Assembly: GCF_013602415.1 (NCBI RefSeq)
Contig: NZ_WPAG02000002.1
Location: forward strand, 4,963,480-5,027,479
DNA length: 64,000 nucleotides
Source: Rhodococcus sp. B50
GTDB taxonomy: Bacteria; Actinomycetota; Actinomycetes; Mycobacteriales; Mycobacteriaceae
Direction: 5' to 3'
Each line of letters starts with the position of its first letter. Positions within the stretch are counted from its first letter, which is position 1. The notes below the pieces were generated by a model that was given only the letters and a program-made list of their open reading frames with translations, ran no database searches and was not told where the DNA came from. The position numbers were made by a program, and so were the translations under genes. Of this stretch, positions 17,089 to 26,577 are shown in pieces.

Positions 17089-17614
17089 CGGCCGCGCGAC
17101 GCAGATGCTCCCGGTGTAGACGCCGGGCGTACCGGACGCGTTCGTCCGCGCTGCGGCGGCCGGGCCCGCCCTCGATTCCGAGCACGGTGCGCACCGCCAG
17201 CACGATGCCCCATGGAACGATGACCCAGACCGGCCAGAAGTAGATCAGCGACGTGGTGCCCAGCGACACCAGCGCCCACACCGCGAGATTGATCGATCCC
17301 ACGGTCGCCCAGGCGCCCCACTCGATGCGTTGGTGGAGCGGCAGGCGCAGACGAGTGAAGGTGGTCCCGGCGGGCCGGGACGGGGTGGGAGCAGGCGTGG
17401 GCGGCAGGTCGGCGAGGACGGTGACGGCGTCGTCCTGTGTCGTGGCGCGGTAGACCAGGGCCACGCGCTCGTCGAACTCGGTGATCGTCAACCGTCCGGC
17501 GGTGAGGTGGCGCCCCAGCTGGTCGACGATCGTCTCGCGCTCGGCGTCGGAGATGCGGAGCGGTGGGGCCGCAGTGCCGGAACCGGCCGGGACGGCGGGG
17601 GATGTGTGTTCCAT
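17030..17614 (-). CDS. DUF1707 (SHOCT-like) membrane protein
   Basis: 194 residues. An N-terminal DUF1707 module at ~20–70 (RISDAERETIVDQLGRHLTAGRLTITEFDERV) is followed by a proline-rich linker, two transmembrane helices (about 105–150) and a basic, His-rich C-terminal tail. The family is common in actinobacteria and of unknown function. ATG 17614 is preceded by GGAGGG. Its stop lies inside the 3' end of the convergent SDR gene. Its promoter region contains the three palindromes shared with the padR gene. Confidence 0.75.
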   Translation of the reverse strand: MEHTSPAVPAGSGTAAPPLRISDAERETIVDQLGRHLTAGRLTITEFDERVALVYRATTQDDAVTVLADLPPTPAPTPSRPAGTTFTRLRLPLHQRIEWGAWATVGSINLAVWALVSLGTTSLIYFWPVWVIVPWGIVLAVRTVLGIEGGPGRRSADERVRYARRLHREHLRRAAVMHRHALHQHCGRSSRTWY

Positions 17615-17630
17615 GGTGCCCTCCGGGATC

Positions 17631-17680
17631 TTCCACAATGGAATGTCACCTGATTCCAGGGTGGATATGCCACAGTGGAA
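17631..17680. promoter_or_regulatory. Three TTCCA-N3-TGGAA operator-like palindromes
   Basis: Between the divergent DUF1707 and PadR genes three related sites occur: TTCCACAATGGAA (17631–17643, perfect arms), TTCCAGGGTGGA (17654–17665) and TGCCACAGTGGAA (17668–17680). The first and third extend as a 16-base direct repeat with one mismatch (17633–17648 and 17670–17685). The best guess is an autoregulatory PadR operator controlling both genes. Confidence 0.6.
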
Positions 17681-17722
17681 TGTCAAGTGTTTTCGGTACC
17701 CGGATCGAGAGAGGAAACGGCC

Positions 17723-18271
17723 ATGACCGGACGACCGCTCAACGCCACCGCCGCGTCACTGCTCGGCTTCCTCCACGAAGGCCCCAAGACGGGCTGGGAC
17801 CTGGTGTCCACCGCGCAGACCCGCATCGGCAAGTTCTGGTCGCTGACGACGAGCCAGGTCTACCGGGAACTGGCCGCGATGGAACGGCAGGGCCTGATCG
17901 AGGCGGGAGAGAAGGGCCCTCGCGACCGCAAGCCCTACCTGCTGACCGAGGCCGGACGCCGGGCCTTCGCCGAATGGATCGACCGCGAACCGGGCGACGA
18001 GAACATCAGGCACCCGCTGCTGCTGACCGTCGCCTTCGGCGATCACCTCCCGCCGGAGCGCCTCGCCGCGATGCTCGCCGACCATCGGCGGAGACACGAG
18101 CAGCAACTCGCCGATTACGAACAGGAGGCGGCCGCGGGCCTCCTCCCGCCGCACGCCGCGGCGACGCTCGATTTCGGCATCCTCTACGAACGGGCGGTCC
18201 TCGACTGGTTCGACCGCGTGCGCGACCGGCTCGGAACCGATCCGGTCAGCGCAGCGGATCGAACGACCTGA
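17723..18271 (+). CDS. PadR family transcriptional regulator
   Basis: 182 residues. The PadR winged helix is at residues ~8–85: LLGFLHEGPKTGWDLV, the recognition part LTTSQVYRELAAMERQGLIEAGE, and the wing GPRDRKPYLLTEAGRRAF. A C-terminal helical Vir_act_alpha_C-like dimerisation region follows. Start ATG 17723 is preceded by AGAGGAAA. PadR proteins repress neighbouring genes until an effector binds; the divergent DUF1707 gene is the likely target. The 3' end overlaps the convergent oxidoreductase gene by 26 bases. Confidence 0.85.
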   Translation: MTGRPLNATAASLLGFLHEGPKTGWDLVSTAQTRIGKFWSLTTSQVYRELAAMERQGLIEAGEKGPRDRKPYLLTEAGRRAFAEWIDREPGDENIRHPLLLTVAFGDHLPPERLAAMLADHRRRHEQQLADYEQEAAAGLLPPHAAATLDFGILYERAVLDWFDRVRDRLGTDPVSAADRTT

Positions 18272-19496
18272 GCAAGGGATCCGGCTCACCGGTCATCGAT
18301 CCGGCGAGCAGCCGGCCGGTGAGGGGACCGAGCGCGACGCCCCACATCCCGTGCCCGCCGGCGACATACACCCGATCCGAGCGGGTCCGGCCGACCAGCG
18401 GGAGCCCGTCCGCCGTGCACGGCCGCGAACCCACCCACTCCTCGGTGCGCCCCTCCCAGTCGACGTCCCGCAGCAGCGGACGTGTCGCGTCGACGATCGC
18501 CCGGATGCGTCGCGGGTCGAGCGGGGCGTCAGGGCTGCGGAACTCCATCATTCCCGCGACGCGGAACCTGTCGTGGAGGGGTGTGCACGCCACCCGCTGC
18601 GCGGGGAAGTAGACCGGATTCTTCGGAATGCTCGGAGGCCGCACACTGAAGCTGTAACCGCGACCGGCCTGGACCTGGGTGCGCACACCGAACGGCCGGG
18701 CGAGCGGTCCCAGCCACGCCCCGTTCGCGAGCACCACGGCATCCGCCGAATGCCAGTCCCCACCGGCGAGGACGACGTCCACCCCGCGACCGGTGTCACG
18801 CACCTCCTCGACGTCTGCGCCCGTGACGATCTCCGCGCCCCGTGCGTGCACGGCGTGCGCCAGCGATGCGACGAACCGTGGTGGGTCGATGAACCGTTGT
18901 CCCCGGATACGGATGCCCACCCGCACCGCGTCCCCGAGCAACGGTTCGAGCGAATGCAGCGTGTCGGTGTCGAGCAGGTCGAAGTCGATCTCGCTGCCGG
19001 CGGTGCGCGCGTGTTCGAACTCCTCGACCAGCACGCGACGGTCGTCGTCCGAGGTGAACGCCGCGAGGAACGGATCGGCCGGCCGCGTCGGCTCGGTGAC
19101 GATCGTGCCGTCGGAGCCGCGGGCGAGATCGTCGTAGGCGCCCAGTGCGAGGCGGTTGGCGCGCGCGAAGATCTCCATCGACGACGTCCAGCGCCGCGTC
19201 GTGCAGTGCCGGGCGAAGTCGGCGAGGAAACGCAGCAGCCGCAGGTCGGTCGTGGGCGGCACGTACACCGGCGACGACGGCCGGAACATCGACCGCAGCC
19301 CGTAGCGCAGCACCGCCGGCTCGGGCAGCGGCAAGGTCAGCGCCGGCGCGAGCCACCCGGCGTTGCCCCACGAGGAGTCGCCCGCCACCCCGATCCGGTC
19401 GAGCACCGTGACCTCGACGCCGCGCTCCTGCAGGAACCACGCGGTGGACAAGCCCACGATCCCCGCACCGACGACCACCGTCCGACGAACCGTCAT
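18246..19496 (-). CDS. FAD-dependent D-amino acid dehydrogenase-like oxidoreductase
   Basis: 416 residues of the DAO/DadA family. The N-terminal Rossmann motif VVVGAGIVGLSTAWFLQERGVEVTVLD is at residues 6–32, followed by GDSSWGNAGWLAP, typical of DadA. The C-terminal FAD-binding end has RPCTADGLPLVGRT and VAGGHGMWGVALGPLTGRLLA. It should oxidise D-amino acids or related amines at the membrane face; exact substrate unknown. It is monocistronic; ATG 19496. Confidence 0.8.
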   Translation of the reverse strand: MTVRRTVVVGAGIVGLSTAWFLQERGVEVTVLDRIGVAGDSSWGNAGWLAPALTLPLPEPAVLRYGLRSMFRPSSPVYVPPTTDLRLLRFLADFARHCTTRRWTSSMEIFARANRLALGAYDDLARGSDGTIVTEPTRPADPFLAAFTSDDDRRVLVEEFEHARTAGSEIDFDLLDTDTLHSLEPLLGDAVRVGIRIRGQRFIDPPRFVASLAHAVHARGAEIVTGADVEEVRDTGRGVDVVLAGGDWHSADAVVLANGAWLGPLARPFGVRTQVQAGRGYSFSVRPPSIPKNPVYFPAQRVACTPLHDRFRVAGMMEFRSPDAPLDPRRIRAIVDATRPLLRDVDWEGRTEEWVGSRPCTADGLPLVGRTRSDRVYVAGGHGMWGVALGPLTGRLLAGSMTGEPDPLLRSFDPLR

Positions 19497-19523
19497 CGCA
19501 ACCTCCTGTGAACGACGAAGCCT

Positions 19524-19573
19524 GCACTTCCATCATGGACCCGGAAGTGCGAACGGGCCGGACTTGCGAACGG
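19524..19573. promoter_or_regulatory. Inverted and direct repeats upstream of htpG
   Basis: Between the divergent oxidoreductase and htpG lies GCACTTCC (19524–19531) with its complement GGAAGTGC (19543–19550), an 8-base stem with an 11-base loop. The direct repeat TGCGAACGG follows at 19548–19556 and 19565–19573. This is not a CIRCE or HAIR consensus; it may be a regulator site for htpG. Confidence 0.35.
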
Positions 19574-19618
19574 CTTACTATTTCCGGGGAAGTTCTGCTT
19601 GTGGAAAGGGAACCCGGA

Positions 19619-21544
19619 ATGAGTACGAACGTCGAACAGCGTGAATTCCAGGCCGAGACGCGACAGTTGCTGGATCTGATGATCCACTCGATCTACTCGA
19701 ACAAGGACACCTTCCTGCGCGAGTTGATCTCCAACGCCTCGGACGCCCTGGACAAGCTCCGGCTGGAGTCGTTCCGAGACAAGGACCTCGAGGTCGACAC
19801 CTCCGACCTGCACATCGAGCTCGAGGTGGACAAGGACGCGCGCACCCTGACCGTGCGCGACAACGGCATCGGCATGAACCGTGACGAGGTGATCGATCTC
19901 ATCGGCACCCTCGCGAAGTCCGGCACCGGGGAGCTTCGTCAGAAGCTGCGCGAGGCGAAGGACGCCGCCGCATCCGAGGAGCTGATCGGCCAGTTCGGTA
20001 TCGGCTTCTACTCGTCGTTCATGGTCGCCGACAAGGTCACCCTCGTCACCCGCAAGGCCGGGGAGAAGACGGGTACACGCTGGGAGTCCAGCGGTGAATC
20101 CACCTACACCATCGCCGAGGTCGACGACGCACCCCAGGGCACCTCGGTGATCCTGCATCTCAAGCCCGAGGACGCCGAGGACCACCTCTTCGACTACACC
20201 TCGCAGTGGAAGCTCGAGGAGATCGTCAAGAAGTACTCGGATTTCATCGCGTGGCCGATCCGCATGGAGGTCTCGCGCACCACGAAGTCGGAGGACGGCA
20301 CCGACGAGGTCACCTTCGAGACCAAGACCCTCAACTCGCAGAAGGCGTTGTGGGCACGCTCGAAGGACGAGGTCTCCGAGGAGGAGTACAAGGACTTCTA
20401 CAAGCACATCGCCCACGCCTGGGACGAGCCGCTCGAGATCATCCCGCTCAAGGCCGAGGGCACCTTCGAATACCAGGCGCTGCTGTTCATCCCGGAACAC
20501 GCGCCCTTCGACCTGTTCGCGCGCGAACGGCGGACCGGTGTGCAGCTGTACGTCAAGCGCGTGTTCATCATGGACGACTGCGAGGATCTCGTCCCCGAGT
20601 ACCTGCGTTTCGTCAAGGGTGTGGTCGACGCTCAGGACCTGTCGCTCAACGTCTCACGTGAGATCCTGCAGCAGGACCGGCAGATCCGTGCGATCCGGCG
20701 GCGCCTGACGAAGAAGGTGCTCTCGACCGTCAAGGACATGGCGGCGAAGGATCAGGACAAGTACACGACGTTCTGGCGCGAGTTCGGCCGGGTCGTCAAG
20801 GAAGGCCTGATCTCCGACACCGACAACCGCGACACGCTGCTGGCGATCTCGTCGTTCGACTCGACCGCGAGCGAGGAGGAGCAGACCACGCTCGCCGGAT
20901 ACGTCGAGCGCATGAAGGACGGCCAGGACGCGATCTACTACCTGACCGGCGAGTCGCGGCAACTGCTCGAGAGCTCGCCGCACATGGAGGCCTTCCGCGA
21001 CAAGGGCATCGAGGTTCTGCTCCTGACCGACCCCGTGGACGAGATGTGGGTGACCTCGGTTCCGGAGTTCGAGGGCAAGCGCTTCCAGTCGATCGCCAAG
21101 GGCGACGTCGATCTCGGCACCGAGGACGAGAAGAAGGCCGCCGAGGCCGAACGCGAGGAGAAGGAGAAGGAGTTCGGCGACCTGCTGTCGTGGATGAAGG
21201 AGACCCTCGACGAGCACGTCAAGGACGTGCGCCTGTCGTCGCGCCTGACGACCTCCCCGGCGTGCATCGTCGGCGACACCTTCAGCATGTCGCCCGCGCT
21301 CGAGCGGATGTACAAGGCGTCGGGTCAGCCGGTGCCGCGGGTCAAGAGGATCCTCGAGCTCAACCCCGACCACCCGCTCGTATCGGGTCTGCGCACCGCC
21401 CGGGAGCAGCGCCCGGACGACACCTCGCTCGCCGACGTCGCCGAACTGCTCCACGGCATGGCGCTGATCGCCGAGGGCGGTGAGGTGGAGGATCCGGCGC
21501 GGTTCACCCGCCTGCTCGCCGAGCGTCTCGCGGGAAGCGTCTGA
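19619..21544 (+). CDS. htpG: Chaperone protein HtpG (Hsp90)
   Basis: 641 residues, bacterial Hsp90. The GHKL ATPase domain shows LRELISNASDALDKL (Asn for Mg-ATP), VRDNGIGMNRDEVI and GQFGIGFYSSFMVAD, followed by the middle domain with RRVFIMDDCEDLVPEYLRFVKGVVD and LSLNVSREILQQ (catalytic Arg), then a C-terminal dimer domain. ATG 19619 follows GGAAAGGG and gives the standard MSTNVEQREFQAE N-terminus; the longer frame is rejected. The HAD gene begins 22 bases downstream and may be co-transcribed. Confidence 0.96.
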   Translation: MSTNVEQREFQAETRQLLDLMIHSIYSNKDTFLRELISNASDALDKLRLESFRDKDLEVDTSDLHIELEVDKDARTLTVRDNGIGMNRDEVIDLIGTLAKSGTGELRQKLREAKDAAASEELIGQFGIGFYSSFMVADKVTLVTRKAGEKTGTRWESSGESTYTIAEVDDAPQGTSVILHLKPEDAEDHLFDYTSQWKLEEIVKKYSDFIAWPIRMEVSRTTKSEDGTDEVTFETKTLNSQKALWARSKDEVSEEEYKDFYKHIAHAWDEPLEIIPLKAEGTFEYQALLFIPEHAPFDLFARERRTGVQLYVKRVFIMDDCEDLVPEYLRFVKGVVDAQDLSLNVSREILQQDRQIRAIRRRLTKKVLSTVKDMAAKDQDKYTTFWREFGRVVKEGLISDTDNRDTLLAISSFDSTASEEEQTTLAGYVERMKDGQDAIYYLTGESRQLLESSPHMEAFRDKGIEVLLLTDPVDEMWVTSVPEFEGKRFQSIAKGDVDLGTEDEKKAAEAEREEKEKEFGDLLSWMKETLDEHVKDVRLSSRLTTSPACIVGDTFSMSPALERMYKASGQPVPRVKRILELNPDHPLVSGLRTAREQRPDDTSLADVAELLHGMALIAEGGEVEDPARFTRLLAERLAGSV

Positions 21545-21566
21545 GTCCGGCGGATAGGCTCGACGC

Positions 21567-22343
21567 ATGACGCATGTGGACGGGGTGTTGTTCGATATCG
21601 AAGGTGTGCTCGTCACCGAGTGGCAGCCTGTCCCGGGCGCGGCGGACGTCCTGGCACGACTACGTGCCGACGGTGTCCGCCGCGCCTTCCTCACCAACAC
21701 CACCTCGCGGACGTGTGCCGAGATCGCGCAGCGGCTCACGGATCTGGGGATGGAGGTGGCGCCGGACGAGATCGTCACGGCGGTGTCCCTCACCGTCGAC
21801 CATGTCCGGCAGACCTATCCGGGTCTGCGCTGCTGGGTCCTCAACGAGGGCGACATCGCCGCGGATCTCGACGGTCTCGTCCTGGACGAGGACGATCCGG
21901 AGGTGGTGATCCTCGGCGGAGCGGGGGATGCCTTCACCCACCGGACGATGAGTCGCGTCGCCGAATTGATGCTCGAGGACGTCCCGGTGGTCGCGATGCA
22001 CCGGGCGCTCGCCTGGCAGGCGGCGGACGGGCTGCGGATCGACACCGGGGTCTACCTCGCGGGACTCGAGGAACTCACCGGACGGTCGGTGGTGGCGGTG
22101 GGCAAGCCGTCGCTGCGCGGTTTCCTCGTGGCGTCGGAGCGAATGGGCGTCGAACCCGATCGGATGGTGGTCGTCGGGGACGATCTCGCCGGGGAGGTCG
22201 TGCCGGGGCAACGCCTCGGGATGACGGGAATCCTGGTGCGCACCGGCAAGTTTCGGCAATCGGTATTGGACCTGGCCGTCGATCGTCCCGACCACGTCGT
22301 CGACTCGGTCGCGGACCTTCCCGGACTTCTCGACAGTCTGTGA
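21567..22343 (+). CDS. HAD-superfamily IIA hydrolase-like protein (DxE variant)
   Basis: 258 residues, NagD/HDHD2-like subfamily. Motif I is FDIEGVL: Asp10 is present, but Glu12 replaces the second Asp that acts as general acid/base. Motif II FLTNTTSRT, motif III Lys in VAVGKPSLRGF and motif IV VVGDDLAGEVVPGQRLGM are present. HDHD2-like proteins often deviate at this position, so phosphatase activity is uncertain. ATG 21567. A weak hairpin (CACGCG/CGCGTG, 22344–22359) immediately follows the stop. Confidence 0.78.
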   Translation: MTHVDGVLFDIEGVLVTEWQPVPGAADVLARLRADGVRRAFLTNTTSRTCAEIAQRLTDLGMEVAPDEIVTAVSLTVDHVRQTYPGLRCWVLNEGDIAADLDGLVLDEDDPEVVILGGAGDAFTHRTMSRVAELMLEDVPVVAMHRALAWQAADGLRIDTGVYLAGLEELTGRSVVAVGKPSLRGFLVASERMGVEPDRMVVVGDDLAGEVVPGQRLGMTGILVRTGKFRQSVLDLAVDRPDHVVDSVADLPGLLDSL

Positions 22344-22458
22344 CACGCGGTCTCGCGTGAGACGGATGTGATCGGTACCCTACCGCCGGGGCGTTCGCCC
22401 CTGTTCAGCGCAGACGCAGCCTTTCGCGTAGAGGCACTCCAGTGCAGAGGAGCCGTTC

Positions 22459-22983
22459 TTGTCCATTCGTTCCTTCCGTTCCGCTCTCACCGCGCGCCGC
22501 TCGCTCCGGGCCGGTGTACTCGTCGCCGTCGGTGTGGCCTCGGCCGCGCTCTTCGGTGGCGGTACCGCCGCGGCCGCGCCGGTGACCTGCGTGTCGCCTC
22601 CGTCTGCCAACGACATCCTCGTGTCCGATACCGCCAGCTGCGGCGCCACCGCCGAGGGCGCGTTCGCTCGCGCGTATGCGGCCGACAGCGGCACCGCGGT
22701 GTCGGTGGCCGAGTCGGCCGGCGCCGCCGAAGCCCATGCGACGGGCTTCGGCACGGCGCTCAGCGCTGCCCGCGACGGCGGCCGTTCGTTCGCGTACGCA
22801 CTCGGCGGGGGACTGAGCCACTCGTGGGCGCAGGGTCCCGCGACGACCCTCTCGGTGGCCGGCTGGGGTTCGGGCGCGACGGCCGACACCACCGGCGTCA
22901 CGTGCGTCGGCGCCCAGTCGTTCGCGGTCAACACGGCGACGGGGCAGTGGTGTGCCGTGGGAGTCGGTTCGACGCTGCGGTGA
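22459..22983 (+). CDS. Small exported protein, DUF6764-like
   Basis: 174 residues. Clear signal peptide: basic start, hydrophobic AGVLVAVGVASAALFGGGTAA and an AAA-AP cleavage site near residue 40. The mature part has four cysteines (VTCVSPP, TASCG, VTCVG, WCAVG) that could make two disulfides, and a repetitive Ala/Gly/Ser-rich β-like core. It resembles the actinobacterial DUF6764 group as I remember it; no function is known. Start is TTG 22459, placed six bases after AGGAG. Confidence 0.65.
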   Translation: MSIRSFRSALTARRSLRAGVLVAVGVASAALFGGGTAAAAPVTCVSPPSANDILVSDTASCGATAEGAFARAYAADSGTAVSVAESAGAAEAHATGFGTALSAARDGGRSFAYALGGGLSHSWAQGPATTLSVAGWGSGATADTTGVTCVGAQSFAVNTATGQWCAVGVGSTLR

Positions 22984-23042
22984 GTGGCTGCGCAGTAGCT
23001 CCTTCACGGATTTCGTGACGGGGGGTGGCGGGTGCCGGTAAT

Positions 23043-23069
23043 CTTGCACTCGCCACCCCCGAGTGCTAA
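23043..23069 (+). promoter_or_regulatory. CIRCE element 1 (HrcA operator)
   Basis: 9-9-9 inverted repeat: CTTGCACTC, nine-base spacer, GAGTGCTAA. It matches the CIRCE consensus except at the first arm's outer bases. HrcA repression of groEL is the established role. Confidence 0.88.
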
Positions 23070-23077
23070 GAATGCAC

Positions 23078-23104
23078 TTAGCACTCGCAACACGTGAGTG
23101 CCAG
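23078..23104 (+). promoter_or_regulatory. CIRCE element 2 (HrcA operator)
   Basis: Second 9-9-9 repeat: TTAGCACTC, nine-base spacer, GAGTGCCAG. It begins eight bases after the first element. Two tandem operators imply tight heat-shock control of groEL2, with a leader of ~140 bases to the start codon. Confidence 0.9.
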
Positions 23105-23240
23105 GTCGGTAGGGTGAGACCGGGTTTTCGACACCCCTGGTCGTCCGTCGCGGGCACCGCTTCCGGCCGAAGGCGTACATGGAGCGATCCGACGAGCGAT
23201 CGCTCCGGTGTCACCCCCATACCCGGAGGATCACTTCGCA

Positions 23241-24856
<1,616 letters not shown>

Positions 24857-24866
<10 letters not shown>

Positions 24867-24930
24867 TCCGCCCCTACGGACGGAAGGGACTTCTGATCCG
24901 CCCCTACGGACGGAACGGACTTCCGATCCG
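24857..24930 (+). repeat. 30-bp tandem duplication of the groEL2 3' end
   Basis: The segment GGACTTCTGATCCG, containing the last two codons and stop of groEL2, recurs 30 and 60 bases downstream (24857, 24887, 24917) with the intervening sequence also repeated. The third copy is partial and has one change (TTCCGATCCG). This is 2.5 copies of a 30-base unit, probably from replication slippage. Confidence 0.85.
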
Positions 24931-24942
24931 TCCTCGATAGCC

Positions 24943-24984
24943 ACACGAGGCCCGATCCCACTCCGGTGGGGTCGGGCCTCGTGT
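24943..24984 (+). terminator. groEL2 terminator
   Basis: Strong hairpin: ACACGAGGCCCGATCCCA pairs with TGGGGTCGGGCCTCGTGT (one mismatch) around a six-base loop, followed by TCTTCCCC. It ends groEL2 transcription. Confidence 0.85.
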
Positions 24985-25060
24985 TCTTCCCCAATCGTTC
25001 CGGCCGCTCGTACCGAACGATGACACATTCGTTACGAAACCGACCTCGCGGACGATGAAT

Positions 25061-25076
25061 GTCACGAAAGTGTCAC
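25061..25076 (+). promoter_or_regulatory. GTCAC-N6-GTCAC direct repeat (MtrA- or GlnR-like box)
   Basis: Two GTCAC copies begin 11 bases apart, 83–98 bases before the esterase start. Such spacing fits both MtrA-type and GlnR-type boxes of actinomycetes; which applies cannot be told from sequence. Confidence 0.35.
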
Positions 25077-25158
25077 TTCATCCGGTTCCGGCGGTTCGTA
25101 CCGATCCGGCGCCGGACGGCAGTGTGCAGGCAGACGGATCCACGAGGGGAAGAGAAAC

Positions 25159-26175
25159 ATGCGGTCGTCCTGGTTGCGGCGAGTACTGCTCACGATGGCG
25201 GTGGGAACGTCGATGGTCTTCACGACTCCCGGAGGCGCCGTCGCGCAACCGGGAGAGCCCGGCGAACGGCCGGTCGGGGAGTTGACCTCAGTCGAGCGCG
25301 AGAGCGACCGCACCGTGATCGCGAACGTCTACTCGCCGTCGATGGACAAGGTGATCCCCCTGCGGGTCCGGATGCCCGCCGACGCGAGCGAACCCCGTCC
25401 CACGCTCTATCTGCTCAACGGCTCGGGAGGCGGGCAGGGAGCCGCCACCTGGGAGAAGCAGACCGATGTCGAGGACTTCTTCTCCGACAAGAACATCAAC
25501 GTCGTCACGCCGCTGTTGGGTGGCTACAGCTACTACACCGATTGGCGCAACGACGATCCCGCGCTCGGCCGCAACATGTGGACGACCTTCCTGACGCACG
25601 AACTCCCGCCGGTCGTCGACGCGGAATTCGGGACGTCGGGCCGCAACGCTATTGCGGGCCTGTCCATGTCGGGCACGTCGGTGCTCGGCCTCGCCACGGC
25701 TGCGCCCGAGTTGTACGAGGCGGTGGGGGCGTACAGCGGGTGCGCCGAGACGAGTACGCCGCTCGGCCAGTCGTACGTGCAGGCCGTCGTGCGGGTCAAG
25801 GGCGGAGATCCCGAGAACATGTGGGGCCCGGCGGGGGATCCGGGTTGGATCGAGAACGATCCGTACATTCACGCGGAGAAGCTTCGCGGCATCGACCTGT
25901 ACATCTCGTCGGGTTCGGGTCTGCCCGGTGAGTACGAGCGGCTCGGATCACGGTCGGTGAACAACGACCCGATCGGTCTCGTCGGTCAGGTGGTCGTCGG
26001 TGGGAGCATCGAAGCGGCGGTCCACCACTGCACACAACGGATGGCCCAGCGCCTCGAGGAACTGGACATTCCCGCGCACATCGACATCCGCCCGGCGGGC
26101 ACGCACTCGTGGGACTACTGGGAGGACGATCTGCGCAATTCGTGGCCGGTGCTGTCCCGAGCGGTCGGACTGTAG
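25159..26175 (+). CDS. Secreted mycolyltransferase-like esterase (Ag85 family)
   Basis: 338 residues. Signal peptide residues 1–29 (MRSSWLRRVLLTMAVGTS then a Pro/Gly/Ala stretch, cleavage after AVA). The mature protein has the alpha/beta-hydrolase fold of antigen 85/corynomycolyltransferases: LLNGSGG oxyanion region, nucleophile Ser169 in GLSMSG, and catalytic His316 in the hallmark THSWDYWEDDL. A Cys in YSGCAETS could pair with Cys in VHHC. Expected to transfer mycolates onto trehalose, arabinogalactan or protein in the cell wall. It has its own upstream box and downstream terminator. The small peptide gene follows 400 bases later. Confidence 0.85.
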   Translation: MRSSWLRRVLLTMAVGTSMVFTTPGGAVAQPGEPGERPVGELTSVERESDRTVIANVYSPSMDKVIPLRVRMPADASEPRPTLYLLNGSGGGQGAATWEKQTDVEDFFSDKNINVVTPLLGGYSYYTDWRNDDPALGRNMWTTFLTHELPPVVDAEFGTSGRNAIAGLSMSGTSVLGLATAAPELYEAVGAYSGCAETSTPLGQSYVQAVVRVKGGDPENMWGPAGDPGWIENDPYIHAEKLRGIDLYISSGSGLPGEYERLGSRSVNNDPIGLVGQVVVGGSIEAAVHHCTQRMAQRLEELDIPAHIDIRPAGTHSWDYWEDDLRNSWPVLSRAVGL

Positions 26176-26195
26176 CGTCCTTCCGCGGCGCGCCG

Positions 26196-26231
26196 AAATG
26201 CCCGGTTCGACCTCCGTCGAACCGGGCATTT
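26196..26231 (+). terminator. Terminator of the mycolyltransferase gene
   Basis: Perfect 15-base inverted repeat (AAATGCCCGGTTCGA, 26196–26210; complement 26217–26231) with a six-base loop, 20 bases after the stop. Confidence 0.88.
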
Positions 26232-26577
26232 CCGTTCGGTAGACATATTTCCGGTGGACCCGGCAATTCGCCCATCTCCGATCGGGAAACGGGATCAATC
26301 GGGTCGATCGGAAATATCGATCCCGAAACGGAATTATAGGTACGGACGTTCCGGTTTCTTTTTGCAGCGCTCTGAACTGGGGTTTTGAAAGATCGCCCGG
26401 ATGTCTGGGATGAGTGTGAATGTCATCACACCAGTTTTTCGCATTCTCGGGTCGCGAAAGGGTGAGAAATGTGACCAGAATCTATGCGAGCCCGACGGAA
26501 TCCACCTGGAATTCCGGGCTGGCGAAAAGCGATCGGACGAAATCCGTCCGGTATGCGATCGGACGAAGGAGATTCAC
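26232..26577 (+). promoter_or_regulatory. Long AT-richer leader of the small peptide gene
   Basis: 346 bases without another credible gene, visibly richer in A/T than flanking coding DNA (for example 26290–26400). A promoter should be within it. Just before the gene, CGGACG (26534–26539) can pair with CGTCCG (26545–26550; five-base loop), or that same CGTCCG can pair with a second CGGACG (26560–26565; nine-base loop) that abuts the AAGGAG ribosome site (26566–26571). The two stems exclude each other. GATCGGACGAA is a direct repeat (26531, 26557). Confidence 0.5.

Noticed and set aside
26401..26577. A 59-codon N-terminal extension of the small peptide
   Set aside because: The ideal ribosome site before ATG 26578 and the charged, Cys-containing, non-helical extension argue for the short form.
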